Origin: an uncultured Lachnospiraceae bacterium
GTDB taxonomy: Bacteria; Bacillota; Clostridia; Lachnospirales; Lachnospiraceae
Direction of reading: 5' to 3'
DNA length: 64,000 bases
Assembly (NCBI GenBank): GCA_910577015.1
Contig: CAJTKU010000001.1
Span: forward strand, 372,001-436,000
The notes below the pieces were generated by a model. That model made no database searches. It was given only the letters and a program-made list of their open reading frames with translations, and was not told the DNA's origin. The position numbers and the translations under genes were made by a program. Shown here piece after piece: positions 33,251 to 41,757 of this stretch. Numbering within the stretch: position 1 is the first letter of the stretch; the number at the start of each line of letters is the position of its first letter.

Positions 33251-34285
33251 TTATTCTGCCAACCGTATTATCTCATTGACGACTTTTTCAAAATCCAGCC
33301 CGATTCCCTTCATCATATTGGGAAACCTGCTATGGCTGGTAAATCCCGGTATGGTATTTATCTCGTTAAATACAATTTCCCTATCCTTTGTAAAGAACAT
33401 ATCCACCCGGGTAAATCCCCTGCATCCCAGGAGCCTGTATATTTTTCCTGCGCATTTTCGGATTTCTTCCTCTTCCTCAGGCCTGATTCTCGCCGGCATA
33501 TGGATAGCCGATGTCTTTAAAGTATATTTCTCTTCATAGTCAAAAAATCCCTGTGACAGTTCAATTTCATCCACTCTCCCAATTGTGAGGGTATCATTCC
33601 CCATGACGGCGCATCCCACCTCAAAACCGTCGATACCTTCTTCGATTATCACCTGGGCGTCATGACAGAAAGCCTTTTCAATGGCCTCCTGCAGTTCATC
33701 TTCTTTTGTCACCTTGCTGATGCCGAAAGAAGAACCTGCACGCACCGGTTTGACAAAAACAGGCAGCCCCAGCGCCAGAATCTCCTGCTTCTTTTCCCCG
33801 TATTCCTGCATTCCCTTCAGGCACACGCTTCGCGGCACCTTTATTCCGCTTTGGGCAGCCAGCATATGGGCAAGGTCCTTATCCATCCCGACCACGGAAG
33901 CTTCCATCCCGCATCCGGCTACCGGAATCCCCGCCATCTCACACAATCCCTGAACCGTGCCGTCCTCCCCGTTCTTGCCGTGCATAACAGGAAACGCTAT
34001 GTCAAACGGAATTTTTTCCAATACGCCCTCTCTCTCGACCCACAGCATGGGGGTTTTTCTGCTCATGGAAATGGTTGCCGGACTGCACCCATCCTCCTGC
34101 CATTCATCATTTGCTATGCTTTCTTCCAATCCCTCATGATAAAATGCCCTTCCATCCTTTGTAATACCCATACGCAGCACTTCATATCTGTTTCTGTCAA
34201 TAGCAGAAAGCACAGCCGATGCCGACACCAGAGATACTTCATACTCTGTGGAACATCCTCCGAATATAACTAAAACTTTTTTCAT
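33251..34285 (-). CDS. D-Ala-D-X ligase, VanG-like (predicted D-Ala-D-Ser ligase)
   Basis: 344 residues from ATG 34285 (GGAGG 5 bases before). ATP-grasp ligase of the Ddl/Van family. STEYEVSL, PVMHGKNGEDGTVQG, KPVRAGSSFGISKV, FFDYEEKYTLKTS and NTIPGFTSHSRFPNMMKG follow what I recall of VanG more closely than housekeeping Ddl (which has SxEHEVS and NTLPGxT). VanG joins D-Ala to D-Ser, lowering vancomycin affinity. The downstream VanT-like pair fits this. A TATAAT box lies at 34329-34334. No vanX, vanY, vanR or vanS gene is adjacent, so it may be a core wall ligase. Confidence 0.85.
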   Translation of the reverse strand: MKKVLVIFGGCSTEYEVSLVSASAVLSAIDRNRYEVLRMGITKDGRAFYHEGLEESIANDEWQEDGCSPATISMSRKTPMLWVEREGVLEKIPFDIAFPVMHGKNGEDGTVQGLCEMAGIPVAGCGMEASVVGMDKDLAHMLAAQSGIKVPRSVCLKGMQEYGEKKQEILALGLPVFVKPVRAGSSFGISKVTKEDELQEAIEKAFCHDAQVIIEEGIDGFEVGCAVMGNDTLTIGRVDEIELSQGFFDYEEKYTLKTSAIHMPARIRPEEEEEIRKCAGKIYRLLGCRGFTRVDMFFTKDREIVFNEINTIPGFTSHSRFPNMMKGIGLDFEKVVNEIIRLAE

Positions 34286-34371
34286 CCTAACCTCCATGCA
34301 ATGCATTTTCTTTGCGTTCAGCATAACAATTATATTTTCAAATGTGATTAAGTATTTCTTAGGATTTCCTT

Positions 34372-34406
34372 AAAAAAGAACACTCCAAAAATTTGAAGTG
34401 TTCTTT
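34372..34406 (-). terminator. Rho-independent terminator after the FlhB-like gene
   Basis: On the minus strand AAAGAACACT pairs with AGTGTTCTTT around an AT-rich loop and is followed by TTTTTT. It separates the ylqG-ylqH transcript from the ligase promoter. Confidence 0.85.
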
Positions 34407-34411
34407 CCCGT

Positions 34412-34693
34412 TTATTTTTTCATTTTTCCCTTTATCTTATCCACTGAATCCACAAATACCAGAATTTCAGCAACTACCTCATACAATTCCGGCGGAATCA
34501 TGTCCCCTATCTCCAGTCTGGAGAGGGTGTCTGCCAGCTTATCGTCCCTATGGACAGGCACATCGGATTCTTTTGCTTTTTCGATAATCCGTTCAGCTAA
34601 AGCCCCCCTGCCCGTGGCAATGACTTTAGGCGCCTCTTCATCCGGATTGTACTCCAGGGCAATCGCCTGTTTTACCTTTTTTTTCTCTTCCAT
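34412..34693 (-). CDS. ylqH: FlhB C-terminal-domain-like protein (YlqH/FlhX)
   Basis: 93 residues. It is a stand-alone version of the cytoplasmic domain of the flagellar/type III export switch FlhB: AIALEYNPDEEAPKVIATGRGALAE, then VPVHRDDKLADTLSRLEIGDMIPPELY. The autocleaving NPTH of FlhB is not present at the usual place (NPDE). It lies after ylqG, as in Bacillus. No flagellar genes are in the window. The role in non-flagellar settings is not known. Confidence 0.88.
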   Translation of the reverse strand: MEEKKKVKQAIALEYNPDEEAPKVIATGRGALAERIIEKAKESDVPVHRDDKLADTLSRLEIGDMIPPELYEVVAEILVFVDSVDKIKGKMKK

Positions 34694-34708
34694 CCTGCCT
34701 CCTTCCGC

Positions 34709-36424
34709 TTAGGCGCGCACATCAAACGCATACTGTGCCAACAATGAGGTGTTTTTGTCCGTCTGCAAGATATTTTCGATGGGGCTTTCTCCCCCTTCTT
34801 TTTCTTCACGCACTGACATTTCACATTTCATGGAATACCCTTTTTTCTGCAGTCTGTCATTTAAAATATGAATATGCTCATTGATAAAATCAATCATCTC
34901 CTCATCCCTTACCGTGAACCTGGTATTTACCTTCTCCTGCTGCATGGCAATATAGACATCCACAGGACCCAGATTCTCCATATCCAGGTGCAGGAGCGCG
35001 CTGACTGCGCCGTCTTTTCCTGCAAGGGAACGCTTATTGGTATATACATACAGTTCCCCGTTTGCATTGCCGCTGTTCATCTTAAGGGGAAGCTGTACAT
35101 ATGTGTACATCTGGTTCATCTGATTTATAAAGTCAATGTTCTGGCTTAAACCGGAAGCGCTTTTTGCCGCCGCAGCGTTTGGAACTCCACCGTCCTGCAA
35201 TGCCTGACGCACCCCTTCAAGCTGCTTAACCAGCTTTTCGTACACTTCCTTTACTTCCCTGTTTTCCACAACCTGCTCCGGTTTTAAAGTCCACTGTTTC
35301 AAAACAGAGGTTTCCAGCAGTTTCTGGTATTCCCCGCTCTTTAAGATATCTGCCAGCGCATTTTGCAGCTCTGTCCCGTCTTTTATGGGAATCCGGGAAA
35401 GCTGCCTGAATATATCTTCGGGCTTGGCCGTACCCTGTTTGATTTCCTGTACCAGTTTTTCTATCTCAGGATAGGATTCTTTGGGAATCGCCGAAAGCAG
35501 TCTGACAAAATTTGCTTTTTCCTGTGTGGATAACGGCTCCAGACCGGGTATGTCTCCTGCTTCCTCCTGCAATAATTCCGCCGCTCCTTCTGCAGGCAAA
35601 CCCATCTGACTCTCTTTTATCACACCCTCTTCCGTTATCGTTACCTTTTCCGCAACCGACAGGACGGCTTCCCCGCCTGTCTTATCCTCCGGCTTTAACG
35701 AATCGAAAGGCAGGCCTTCTGTTTCACCCTCCTGCATATCCGGAAAAAGCTTCTGCAAAATCTCCTGAAATACACGGACGGCTTCCTTTTCTCCAAATGC
35801 CATGGAAATTTCCCTGAATGCATCGGGAAGCTCCGCCAGCACGTCCGTCATCCCGCTTACCAGTTGATGCGTCAGCGCCTTGTAGCTTTCCATCTGGTTT
35901 AAATTGGCCTCATTGACCTCCATTCCCATCTGATGGAGCTGCACAATGCTCTCCACGGGCGCTTCAGGATAGGCCATTACCTCCCTGAATATGTTTTGCA
36001 GGGACTTACTGTCAACACTCATCCCCTGCTGCATCATAGACTCCGTCATGGCAACGGTGGTCTCGTTTATGGGAAGCCCCGCCATCTGCAGCGCCTTGAA
36101 AACATTGTCAGCCACCGCTGTATTGGTAAACAAAGGGCTCAACGTAAGCGCACTCCCATTGTTTTTCACCTCAAATGTCAGCATCTGGCCTTCCTGCACA
36201 TTGACATCCCTGTCAAGCCTTGCCGTCAGCACCACATCATCAGACAGCTTTATTCTGACTTCACTGCCGTTTCTTTCCACTATTTCTCCCTGTAACTGCC
36301 TGCCGGGAGTCAATGCTTTTATCTGCCTGCTTATCCTGCCCGATGAAACAGACTCTGCTTTCGTCGTTTCCTTTGACTTGTTTATCTTATTGGAGGTTGT
36401 TGCAAAAATGTCGGAAAGCTTCAT
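34709..36424 (-). CDS. ylqG: YlqG-like protein with FliK-type C-terminal domain
   Basis: 571 residues. The N-terminal OB-like part (GRQLQGEIVERNGSEVRIKL) is followed by long helical, acidic linker regions (about 120-430). The C-terminal hook-length-control-like domain has LHLDMENLGPVDVYIAMQQ, with RLQKKGYSMKCEMSVRE. FliK domains bind FlhB-type switches, and the FlhB-like protein is the next gene (15 bp). The pair lies beside rnhB, as in B. subtilis. Its function is unknown, but the pairing suggests a retained export-switch interaction. Confidence 0.8.
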   Translation of the reverse strand: MKLSDIFATTSNKINKSKETTKAESVSSGRISRQIKALTPGRQLQGEIVERNGSEVRIKLSDDVVLTARLDRDVNVQEGQMLTFEVKNNGSALTLSPLFTNTAVADNVFKALQMAGLPINETTVAMTESMMQQGMSVDSKSLQNIFREVMAYPEAPVESIVQLHQMGMEVNEANLNQMESYKALTHQLVSGMTDVLAELPDAFREISMAFGEKEAVRVFQEILQKLFPDMQEGETEGLPFDSLKPEDKTGGEAVLSVAEKVTITEEGVIKESQMGLPAEGAAELLQEEAGDIPGLEPLSTQEKANFVRLLSAIPKESYPEIEKLVQEIKQGTAKPEDIFRQLSRIPIKDGTELQNALADILKSGEYQKLLETSVLKQWTLKPEQVVENREVKEVYEKLVKQLEGVRQALQDGGVPNAAAAKSASGLSQNIDFINQMNQMYTYVQLPLKMNSGNANGELYVYTNKRSLAGKDGAVSALLHLDMENLGPVDVYIAMQQEKVNTRFTVRDEEMIDFINEHIHILNDRLQKKGYSMKCEMSVREEKEGGESPIENILQTDKNTSLLAQYAFDVRA

Positions 36425-36439
36425 ACCTATATCCCCGCC

Positions 36440-37207
36440 CTATACAAAATGTCCGATAAAACTTTGCCTGTGAATGGGAGTCGGCCCATATTTTTTAAGC
36501 GCTTCTATATGAGCCGCAGCGCCATACCCCTTGTTGGCGGCAAATCCATATTCGGGAAATATGCCGTCATACTCCGCCATCAGCCTGTCCCTGGTGACCT
36601 TGGCAATAATACTTGCCGCTGCAATGGAAATGCTCTTGGCATCCCCTTTAATAATCGGCACTTGTCTGATATTTATACCCGGAATCGTCACTGCGTCGTT
36701 TAAAAGGATATCCGGCTGCACCGAAAGCTGTCCCACAGCCTGCCGCATGGCCTCATAAGTGGCCTGCAGAATGTTAATCTCATCAATCCGCTTTGGGGAA
36801 GCAAACCCAACGCCAACCGACACAGCCTTTTCCATGATGACGCCAAACAACTCCTCTCTTTTTTTTTCGGAGAGTTGTTTGGAATCATTTAGATATAATA
36901 TGTCACAGTCTTGGGGAAGTATGACTGCGCCCGCCACTACCGGTCCTGCCAACGGACCCCTTCCGGCCTCGTCTATCCCGCACAGAACCCCTGCATGGCC
37001 GTATTCACGCTCAAAATGTTTCATGCATTCTATACGGGCCTTCTCCTTCTCCAGCGCCGCAAGCTTCTTTCCGGCTGCCTGCACCAGCGCCTTCACACCG
37101 CTTCTTTCATCCTTCTCGTATTCTGAAATCAATTCAGGCAGCCCATTCACATCCGCTGCCTGAAAAACCGCCTTAATATCCGTAATTTTCTTTTCCACGC
37201 CTGACAA
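36440..37207 (-). CDS. rnhB: Ribonuclease HII
   Basis: 255 residues. The N-terminal helical extension (1-70) is typical of the Firmicutes form. The catalytic DEDD set is in GIDEAGRGPLAGPVV (about 79), LNDSKQLSEKKREE and LNDAVTIPG. It removes single ribonucleotides and RNA-DNA hybrids. It lies between lepB and ylqG in a conserved order with rbgA and rplS. Confidence 0.96.
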   Translation of the reverse strand: MSGVEKKITDIKAVFQAADVNGLPELISEYEKDERSGVKALVQAAGKKLAALEKEKARIECMKHFEREYGHAGVLCGIDEAGRGPLAGPVVAGAVILPQDCDILYLNDSKQLSEKKREELFGVIMEKAVSVGVGFASPKRIDEINILQATYEAMRQAVGQLSVQPDILLNDAVTIPGINIRQVPIIKGDAKSISIAAASIIAKVTRDRLMAEYDGIFPEYGFAANKGYGAAAHIEALKKYGPTPIHRQSFIGHFV

Positions 37208-37229
37208 CCTCCATGTCGCATAATCCGTC

Positions 37230-37799
37230 TTACTGATGCTTCAGCACCCCAAACCTGCTCAAAGGCCAGATTCTAATCCACGCACGGCCGACAATTTCAC
37301 TTTTATGAATATTACCCACATCAGGAAACCTGCTGTCCTGACTGTTATTACGGTTGTCCCCCAGCACAAAGTATTCGTCTTCCCCCAGTTGAATCGGTTC
37401 TATCGCCATACCGGGATTTTTGATAATTTCTTTTCCGTATCCCTCACGCAGAATTTCCCCGTTGATATAGATATTGCCTTCCGTATCAATCTGCACGATT
37501 TCTCCCGGCAGCCCGATAATCCGCTTAATGTAAAACTCATCGCTGTACTGGTAAGGAAATACGATAATGTCAAATCTTTTCGGCTCCGAAAAACGATACG
37601 TAAATTTATCCACTATCAGGTTATCTCCTACCTTATCCGGATTCCCGTCATCCAGCCCGTATAAAGTGGGTTCCATGGATGCGCCCTTTACCACCGTGCG
37701 CTGCCCCACAAACTGAATCACCAGATAGACCATTATCAGTACGCACAGAAGATACAGGCTGGTACCCAGCACTTCCTTTAAAAAGCCATGTTTTTTCAT
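37230..37799 (-). CDS. lepB: Signal peptidase I (first of two)
   Basis: 189 residues. One N-terminal membrane helix (about 8-30), the catalytic Ser in VKGASMEPTL (about 41), Lys in FYIKRIIGLPGE (about 87) and the structural box VLGDNRNNSQDSR. It cuts signal peptides outside the membrane. It overlaps rbgA by 4 bp. A second SPase gene lies on the other side of rbgA (38706). Confidence 0.95.
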   Translation of the reverse strand: MKKHGFLKEVLGTSLYLLCVLIMVYLVIQFVGQRTVVKGASMEPTLYGLDDGNPDKVGDNLIVDKFTYRFSEPKRFDIIVFPYQYSDEFYIKRIIGLPGEIVQIDTEGNIYINGEILREGYGKEIIKNPGMAIEPIQLGEDEYFVLGDNRNNSQDSRFPDVGNIHKSEIVGRAWIRIWPLSRFGVLKHQ

Positions 37800-38689
37800 T
37801 GTATTTTTTCTCCATTCATTCTTTCAAAGTCCCCGGGAACTTCCAATGTGATTTTTCCAAGCCTTCCGCTCCTGAAATCATCTAAAAGCAATGCCGCCGC
37901 CTTATCATAATCAATTTCTTCGCCTTTTGCAAAACATCTTCTGGCCTTTGCAATCCCGGTCAACACCTCATACGCCGATTCGGTCCTGTTTTCCCCCTCT
38001 TTCCACGCCACACCGTATCTTTCTTCAAATACCCGGGGATACCTTTCTGCAATATGTTTTATCAAATCCAGCGCCATTTCCTGTACAATTATAATATCAT
38101 CATTCATGGAACCGATGAAAGCCAGCTTCATCCCTACCGTCTGGTCCTCAAACTTTGGCCACAAGATACCCGGCGTATCCAGCAAATCCAAAGATTTATT
38201 CAGACGTATCCATTGTTTTCCCTTTGTAACGCCGGGCTTATTTCCTGTTTTCGTACATGCCTTCTTTGCAAAGGAATTGATAAAAGTGGACTTTCCTACA
38301 TTCGGTATGCCCACTACCATGGCACGCACCGGCCTGTTGACAATACCTCTTTTTTTGTCCCTTTCTATTTTTTCCCTGCATGCCTTCTGTACCAGCTCCT
38401 GTATTTCCTTCATGCCGGCTCCTGTCCTCGCATTGATTCCCAACACAAAGTACCCTTTTTCCTTAAAATACTCTGCCCATCTGACATTACATCCGGCATC
38501 TGCCAAATCAGATTTGTTCAACAGAATAATACGGGACTTGTTTTTTCCCAGTTCGTCTATTTCCGGGTTACGGCTGGATAACGGAATCCTTGCGTCTACC
38601 AGTTCAATAATTAAATCAATTAATTTTATGTCCTCCTGCATCATACGCTTCGCTTTTGTCATATGACCGGGATACCATTGATAATTCAT
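37796..38689 (-). CDS. rbgA: Ribosome biogenesis GTPase RbgA (YlqF)
   Basis: 297 residues. It is a circularly permuted GTPase: G4 LLNKSDLAD (about 56) comes before G1 GIPNVGKST (about 127) and G3 DTPGILWP. NYQWYPGHMTKAKR at the start and the C-terminal RNA-binding helical domain are as in the family. RbgA acts late in 50S assembly. It is in the conserved rplS-lepB-rbgA-rnhB neighbourhood. Confidence 0.96.
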   Translation of the reverse strand: MNYQWYPGHMTKAKRMMQEDIKLIDLIIELVDARIPLSSRNPEIDELGKNKSRIILLNKSDLADAGCNVRWAEYFKEKGYFVLGINARTGAGMKEIQELVQKACREKIERDKKRGIVNRPVRAMVVGIPNVGKSTFINSFAKKACTKTGNKPGVTKGKQWIRLNKSLDLLDTPGILWPKFEDQTVGMKLAFIGSMNDDIIIVQEMALDLIKHIAERYPRVFEERYGVAWKEGENRTESAYEVLTGIAKARRCFAKGEEIDYDKAAALLLDDFRSGRLGKITLEVPGDFERMNGEKIQ

Positions 38690-38705
38690 CCAGTTACCAT
38701 GCCTT

Positions 38706-39299
38706 TCATTTTACAAAACCGATTCCGCCTGTATCACTGCCCATGTGAAACCAGACCTTCCCTACAATATCCTTCCCTTTTATCGGACCAATATTGGCTG
38801 AACGGCTGTCCTCGGAATTGTTTCTGTTGTCCCCCAATACAAAATACTCATCATTGCCAAGCGTCAGGGGATTTTCCGCAATGCCCGCCACAGCCATTTT
38901 ATCATAACCGTTTTCTTCTGCCTCCACAACCTGCACGCCATTTACATACAGCCGGCCTTCCATAATCTGTACCGTATCCCCCGCGCAAGCCACCACTCTT
39001 TTTATGTAATAATGGGAATTTTCATTGCCGTTTGGCAGAAATGCCACCACATCGCCCACCTTTGGAGATACAATCAGATAAGAATATCTATTTATCAGTA
39101 CATTCTGACCGTTATGCAAAACAGGTTCCATGGACACCCCAATCATGGTAACGGACATTCCCACGGCATAAACAATCACAAATGCAATAAAAACCGCTGT
39201 CATCATACCAAACAACCATGACAGGATTTCTTTTATCAGATTTGCACTGATTTTTTTTCTTTTTTTATAAAAGCTTAAGCCTTTATGACGCCTTCTCAT
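38706..39299 (-). CDS. lepB: Signal peptidase I (second copy)
   Basis: 197 residues from ATG 39299, which has AAAGGGAAG upstream; a longer frame lacks a good ribosome site. The N-terminus is very basic (MRRRHKGLSFYKKRKK). One membrane helix, Ser in MIGVSMEPVL, Lys in HYYIKRVVACAGD and FVLGDNRNNSEDSR follow. It differs clearly from the copy at 37230, so it is not a recent duplicate. Different substrate ranges are possible. Confidence 0.94.
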   Translation of the reverse strand: MRRRHKGLSFYKKRKKISANLIKEILSWLFGMMTAVFIAFVIVYAVGMSVTMIGVSMEPVLHNGQNVLINRYSYLIVSPKVGDVVAFLPNGNENSHYYIKRVVACAGDTVQIMEGRLYVNGVQVVEAEENGYDKMAVAGIAENPLTLGNDEYFVLGDNRNNSEDSRSANIGPIKGKDIVGKVWFHMGSDTGGIGFVK

Positions 39300-39403
39300 G
39301 CCGCTTCCCTTTTTACGTTTTTTTGCAATATACTTAATTATTATACTACCTTCCGGCCGGGAATCCAATCTTTTTCTGAAAATCATTTACCAATATATTT
39401 ATA

Positions 39404-39445
39404 TAAAAAAACACACTCTTTCGGAAATCGCCGAAAAAGTGTGTT
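39404..39445 (-). terminator. rplS terminator
   Basis: On the minus strand AACACACT...TTTCGG pairs with CCGAAA...AGTGTGTT and is followed by TTTTTTT, 12 bp past the rplS stop. It isolates rplS from the second lepB gene. Confidence 0.92.
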
Positions 39446-39456
39446 CATCATTTTGA

Positions 39457-39804
39457 TTATCTCACTAACTCTTTTACTTTTGCTTTCTTGCCAACGCGGT
39501 CTCTTAAGTAGTTCAGTTTTGCACGTCTTACTTTACCTCTTCTTACCACTTCAATCTTTTCTACATTGGGAGAATGCAAAGGCCATGTCTTTTCTACGCC
39601 GATACCGTTGGAAGTTTTTCTTACGGTAAATGTTTCACGGTTACTTCCGCCCTGTCTTTTAATCACGATGCCTTCATAAACCTGAACCCTTTCGCGGTTA
39701 CCTTCCTTGATTTTACCGTAAACCTTTACGGTATCACCGACACGGAACTGGTCAACATTTTCTTTTAACTGTTCTGCTTCAATGCTTTTGATAATATCGT
39801 TCAT
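39457..39804 (-). CDS. rplS: Ribosomal protein L19
   Basis: 115 residues, full length. The strings FRVGDTVKVYGKIKEG, VQVYEGIVIKRQGGS and RRGKVRRAKLNYLRDRVGKKA are universal for L19. In most Firmicutes rplS follows trmD directly. Here it has its own promoter and terminator, and trmD is 13.7 kb away. Confidence 0.98.
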   Translation of the reverse strand: MNDIIKSIEAEQLKENVDQFRVGDTVKVYGKIKEGNRERVQVYEGIVIKRQGGSNRETFTVRKTSNGIGVEKTWPLHSPNVEKIEVVRRGKVRRAKLNYLRDRVGKKAKVKELVR

Positions 39805-39909
39805 TTTTTACTCCTTTTTTGGGTGGATGTTCTTAATACATTCTGTAACAGAGGACCATCTCATGATTTACAACATTCATACTTTATCACAGAATGAGAT
39901 AATTTGCAA
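39805..39909 (-). promoter_or_regulatory. rplS promoter and ~75-nt leader
   Basis: Minus strand TTGCAA (39904-39909), 17 bp, TAAAGT (39881-39886). The leader between about 39875 and the start codon can form GGATG/CATCC-type pairs, and Firmicutes L19 genes are known to carry an autogenous leader. I could not confirm the known L19 leader consensus here. AAAGGAG precedes ATG. Confidence 0.5.
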
Positions 39910-39971
39910 CTATTTTGTGTGTGGAATTTTCGCATTCTTGAATTGTAATTTTTCATTAAATTCTTTTTAGC

Positions 39972-40814
39972 CTATATCTGCAAATCAAGATTTGCACCGA
40001 CCGGATTTGCATGATTGCCCTGCTTTTTGACAGCCTCTTTTTCTTCCTGTTCCCTTGCTGCTTCAATCACTTTCTGCATATCATCATCAAGGTAAATTTC
40101 TCCGTTTTCGGAATTTCTCAATTTCTCTAAAAGCATCTGTTCCACCTTTTCCATCGGCGTATTTTCATTGACTGTGATTATGTCTGATTTTTCCTGCTCT
40201 CCGTCTGCCTTCTTCTCCTCTGTTTCCGTTTTATTTCCCTCTAACGCTTCCTCTAATTCTTTTTCCTTTTCTGCCGCCTTTTCTTTTGTCTTTTCTATCA
40301 GCTTTTCTGAATTTTCCCGTCTTTCTTCCCGAAGCTTATCGCTCATATTCAGCATAAAATCATTTCTGACACAAGCAATAGCACTATATTTTCCATTTTC
40401 ATCTATATAACTATGACGGTATACAACAGACCAACCACTGGCTTTATTGATGCTGTCTATCAAATTCATTGCCGATTCAACACCCCTAATCAGTTCTTTT
40501 GTTTCTTTCGCCTGCTCCGGATTATTCTGCATTTTTTCCAGAAGTTTAGGATTAATGGTCAGTGTTTTACCGCTTTTTGCTGATGAGCATCCATTTCCAA
40601 CCATAAACTCCACACTTGGCACAAGTTTTTCCAATTCCTTCGCATAGCCTGCCGCACTTTTCTCTTTGTCATTTCCTGCTCCGGAATTTTTCTGTGCGGC
40701 CACCGTTTCTGATGTTTCCTTTCCTGATACAGCCTGTCTCTTTTCTGTCTGTTGTTTCTGTGTTGTATATACATTCTCATAAGCGTTATAGTTGTTTGTA
40801 ATTTGCATTGCCAT
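39972..40814 (-). CDS. DUF6033-like helical protein (third gene of FlxA-like operon)
   Basis: 280 residues, ribosome site AGGAGGAT. The N-terminus MAMQITNNYNAYENVYTT is polar, like flagellar-type export substrates, with no Sec signal. A folded core lies at about 45-155 (VPSVEFMVGNGCSS, GWSVVYRHSYIDENGKY). A long charged coiled coil (about 160-215) and an acidic tail follow. I place it with the DUF6033 group of Lachnospiraceae by general likeness only. It follows the FliD-like gene in one operon controlled by a LytTR-type site. Confidence 0.65.
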   Translation of the reverse strand: MAMQITNNYNAYENVYTTQKQQTEKRQAVSGKETSETVAAQKNSGAGNDKEKSAAGYAKELEKLVPSVEFMVGNGCSSAKSGKTLTINPKLLEKMQNNPEQAKETKELIRGVESAMNLIDSINKASGWSVVYRHSYIDENGKYSAIACVRNDFMLNMSDKLREERRENSEKLIEKTKEKAAEKEKELEEALEGNKTETEEKKADGEQEKSDIITVNENTPMEKVEQMLLEKLRNSENGEIYLDDDMQKVIEAAREQEEKEAVKKQGNHANPVGANLDLQI

Positions 40815-40853
40815 AACTTATCCTCCTGATTTACATGGTGTACTCTATAAGAA

Positions 40854-41744
40854 TCAATCATTCTTGTTTTTGTCCTTGTCTTTTTCTTCCTTCAATTTCT
40901 GTTCCCAATAGGATTTATCTGTTACCTTATCCTTATTTTTGCTGCCTACCCTTTCATCAATCGTGCTTTGGAACAGCTTCGAGATTGTGTCGGAATAAGC
41001 GCCGTTCTTGTTATAGGTCTTATCAACGCCTTTTGTCCTCGCCGCCGCACTGGAAATAGCGGATGCCTTCTGCGAAATTTGGCTGCCAAAGGAACCATAT
41101 CCGGCAAACAGGGATTTTAAAGTAGAGATATTGTCAAACTCAATACCTCTTTTCCCTAAAGCTTTCTTTTCCTTCAGGGCGTCCTCGTCAAACTCCAGCT
41201 TATTGCCTTTGCCAACGGTGATGCCTGCTTTTGAGAGCAGGTTACACGCCTTCTCCGTTATGCTAGTCATCCACGCCGCATTGCGCAGCACATTCTTCGT
41301 TTGTGAATTTCCTACCTGCTCCACCACGGCATTATAATCGTCAACAAATGATTTGACGGCTTTTGTAATGGCATCCCAGTCATAATCCTCTACCTCGGTT
41401 TCTTTCCCAGTTTCCTCATCTTTTTTCTTAAATTTCTTTTTTTCATAAAGTGAAGCATTGCCTAACGCTTCTGCGGACTTTTTCAGAGAATCCGCGCTGG
41501 AACGCATTAACGTCAGCGTCTTGGATGAATCCCCTGTCTGCGACAACTTATCCGCATCCTTCTTTGCATAGTACGCTTTCATCAGCTTTCCATAACTGCT
41601 GTTTTTAATCATGGCATAATCAGATACGTTAATCCCGCCCATGCCGCTATCTATACAAGGAGCACCGCCGCCAAACAATGTGGAATAATCCATATTGGTG
41701 TTGTATCTGCCTGCGTAGTCGCTGTAACTGTTAATTTCTGACAT
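40854..41744 (-). CDS. FliD-like protein (second gene of FlxA-like operon)
   Basis: 296 residues from ATG 41744 (GGAGGTGG upstream). MSEINSYSDYAGRYNTNMDY is a polar N-terminus without a Sec signal. The middle SSADSLKKSAEALGNASLYE, AVKSFVDDYNAVVEQ, LSKAGITVGKGNKLEFDEDALK and LFAGYGSFGSQISQKASAI resemble the C-terminal region of flagellar cap protein FliD. The N-terminal domains of true FliD are missing. The lysine/aspartate-rich tail is unusual. Function unknown; a cell-surface or exported fibre component is a guess. Confidence 0.65.
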   Translation of the reverse strand: MSEINSYSDYAGRYNTNMDYSTLFGGGAPCIDSGMGGINVSDYAMIKNSSYGKLMKAYYAKKDADKLSQTGDSSKTLTLMRSSADSLKKSAEALGNASLYEKKKFKKKDEETGKETEVEDYDWDAITKAVKSFVDDYNAVVEQVGNSQTKNVLRNAAWMTSITEKACNLLSKAGITVGKGNKLEFDEDALKEKKALGKRGIEFDNISTLKSLFAGYGSFGSQISQKASAISSAAARTKGVDKTYNKNGAYSDTISKLFQSTIDERVGSKNKDKVTDKSYWEQKLKEEKDKDKNKND

Positions 41745-41757
41745 ATAAAACCACCTC

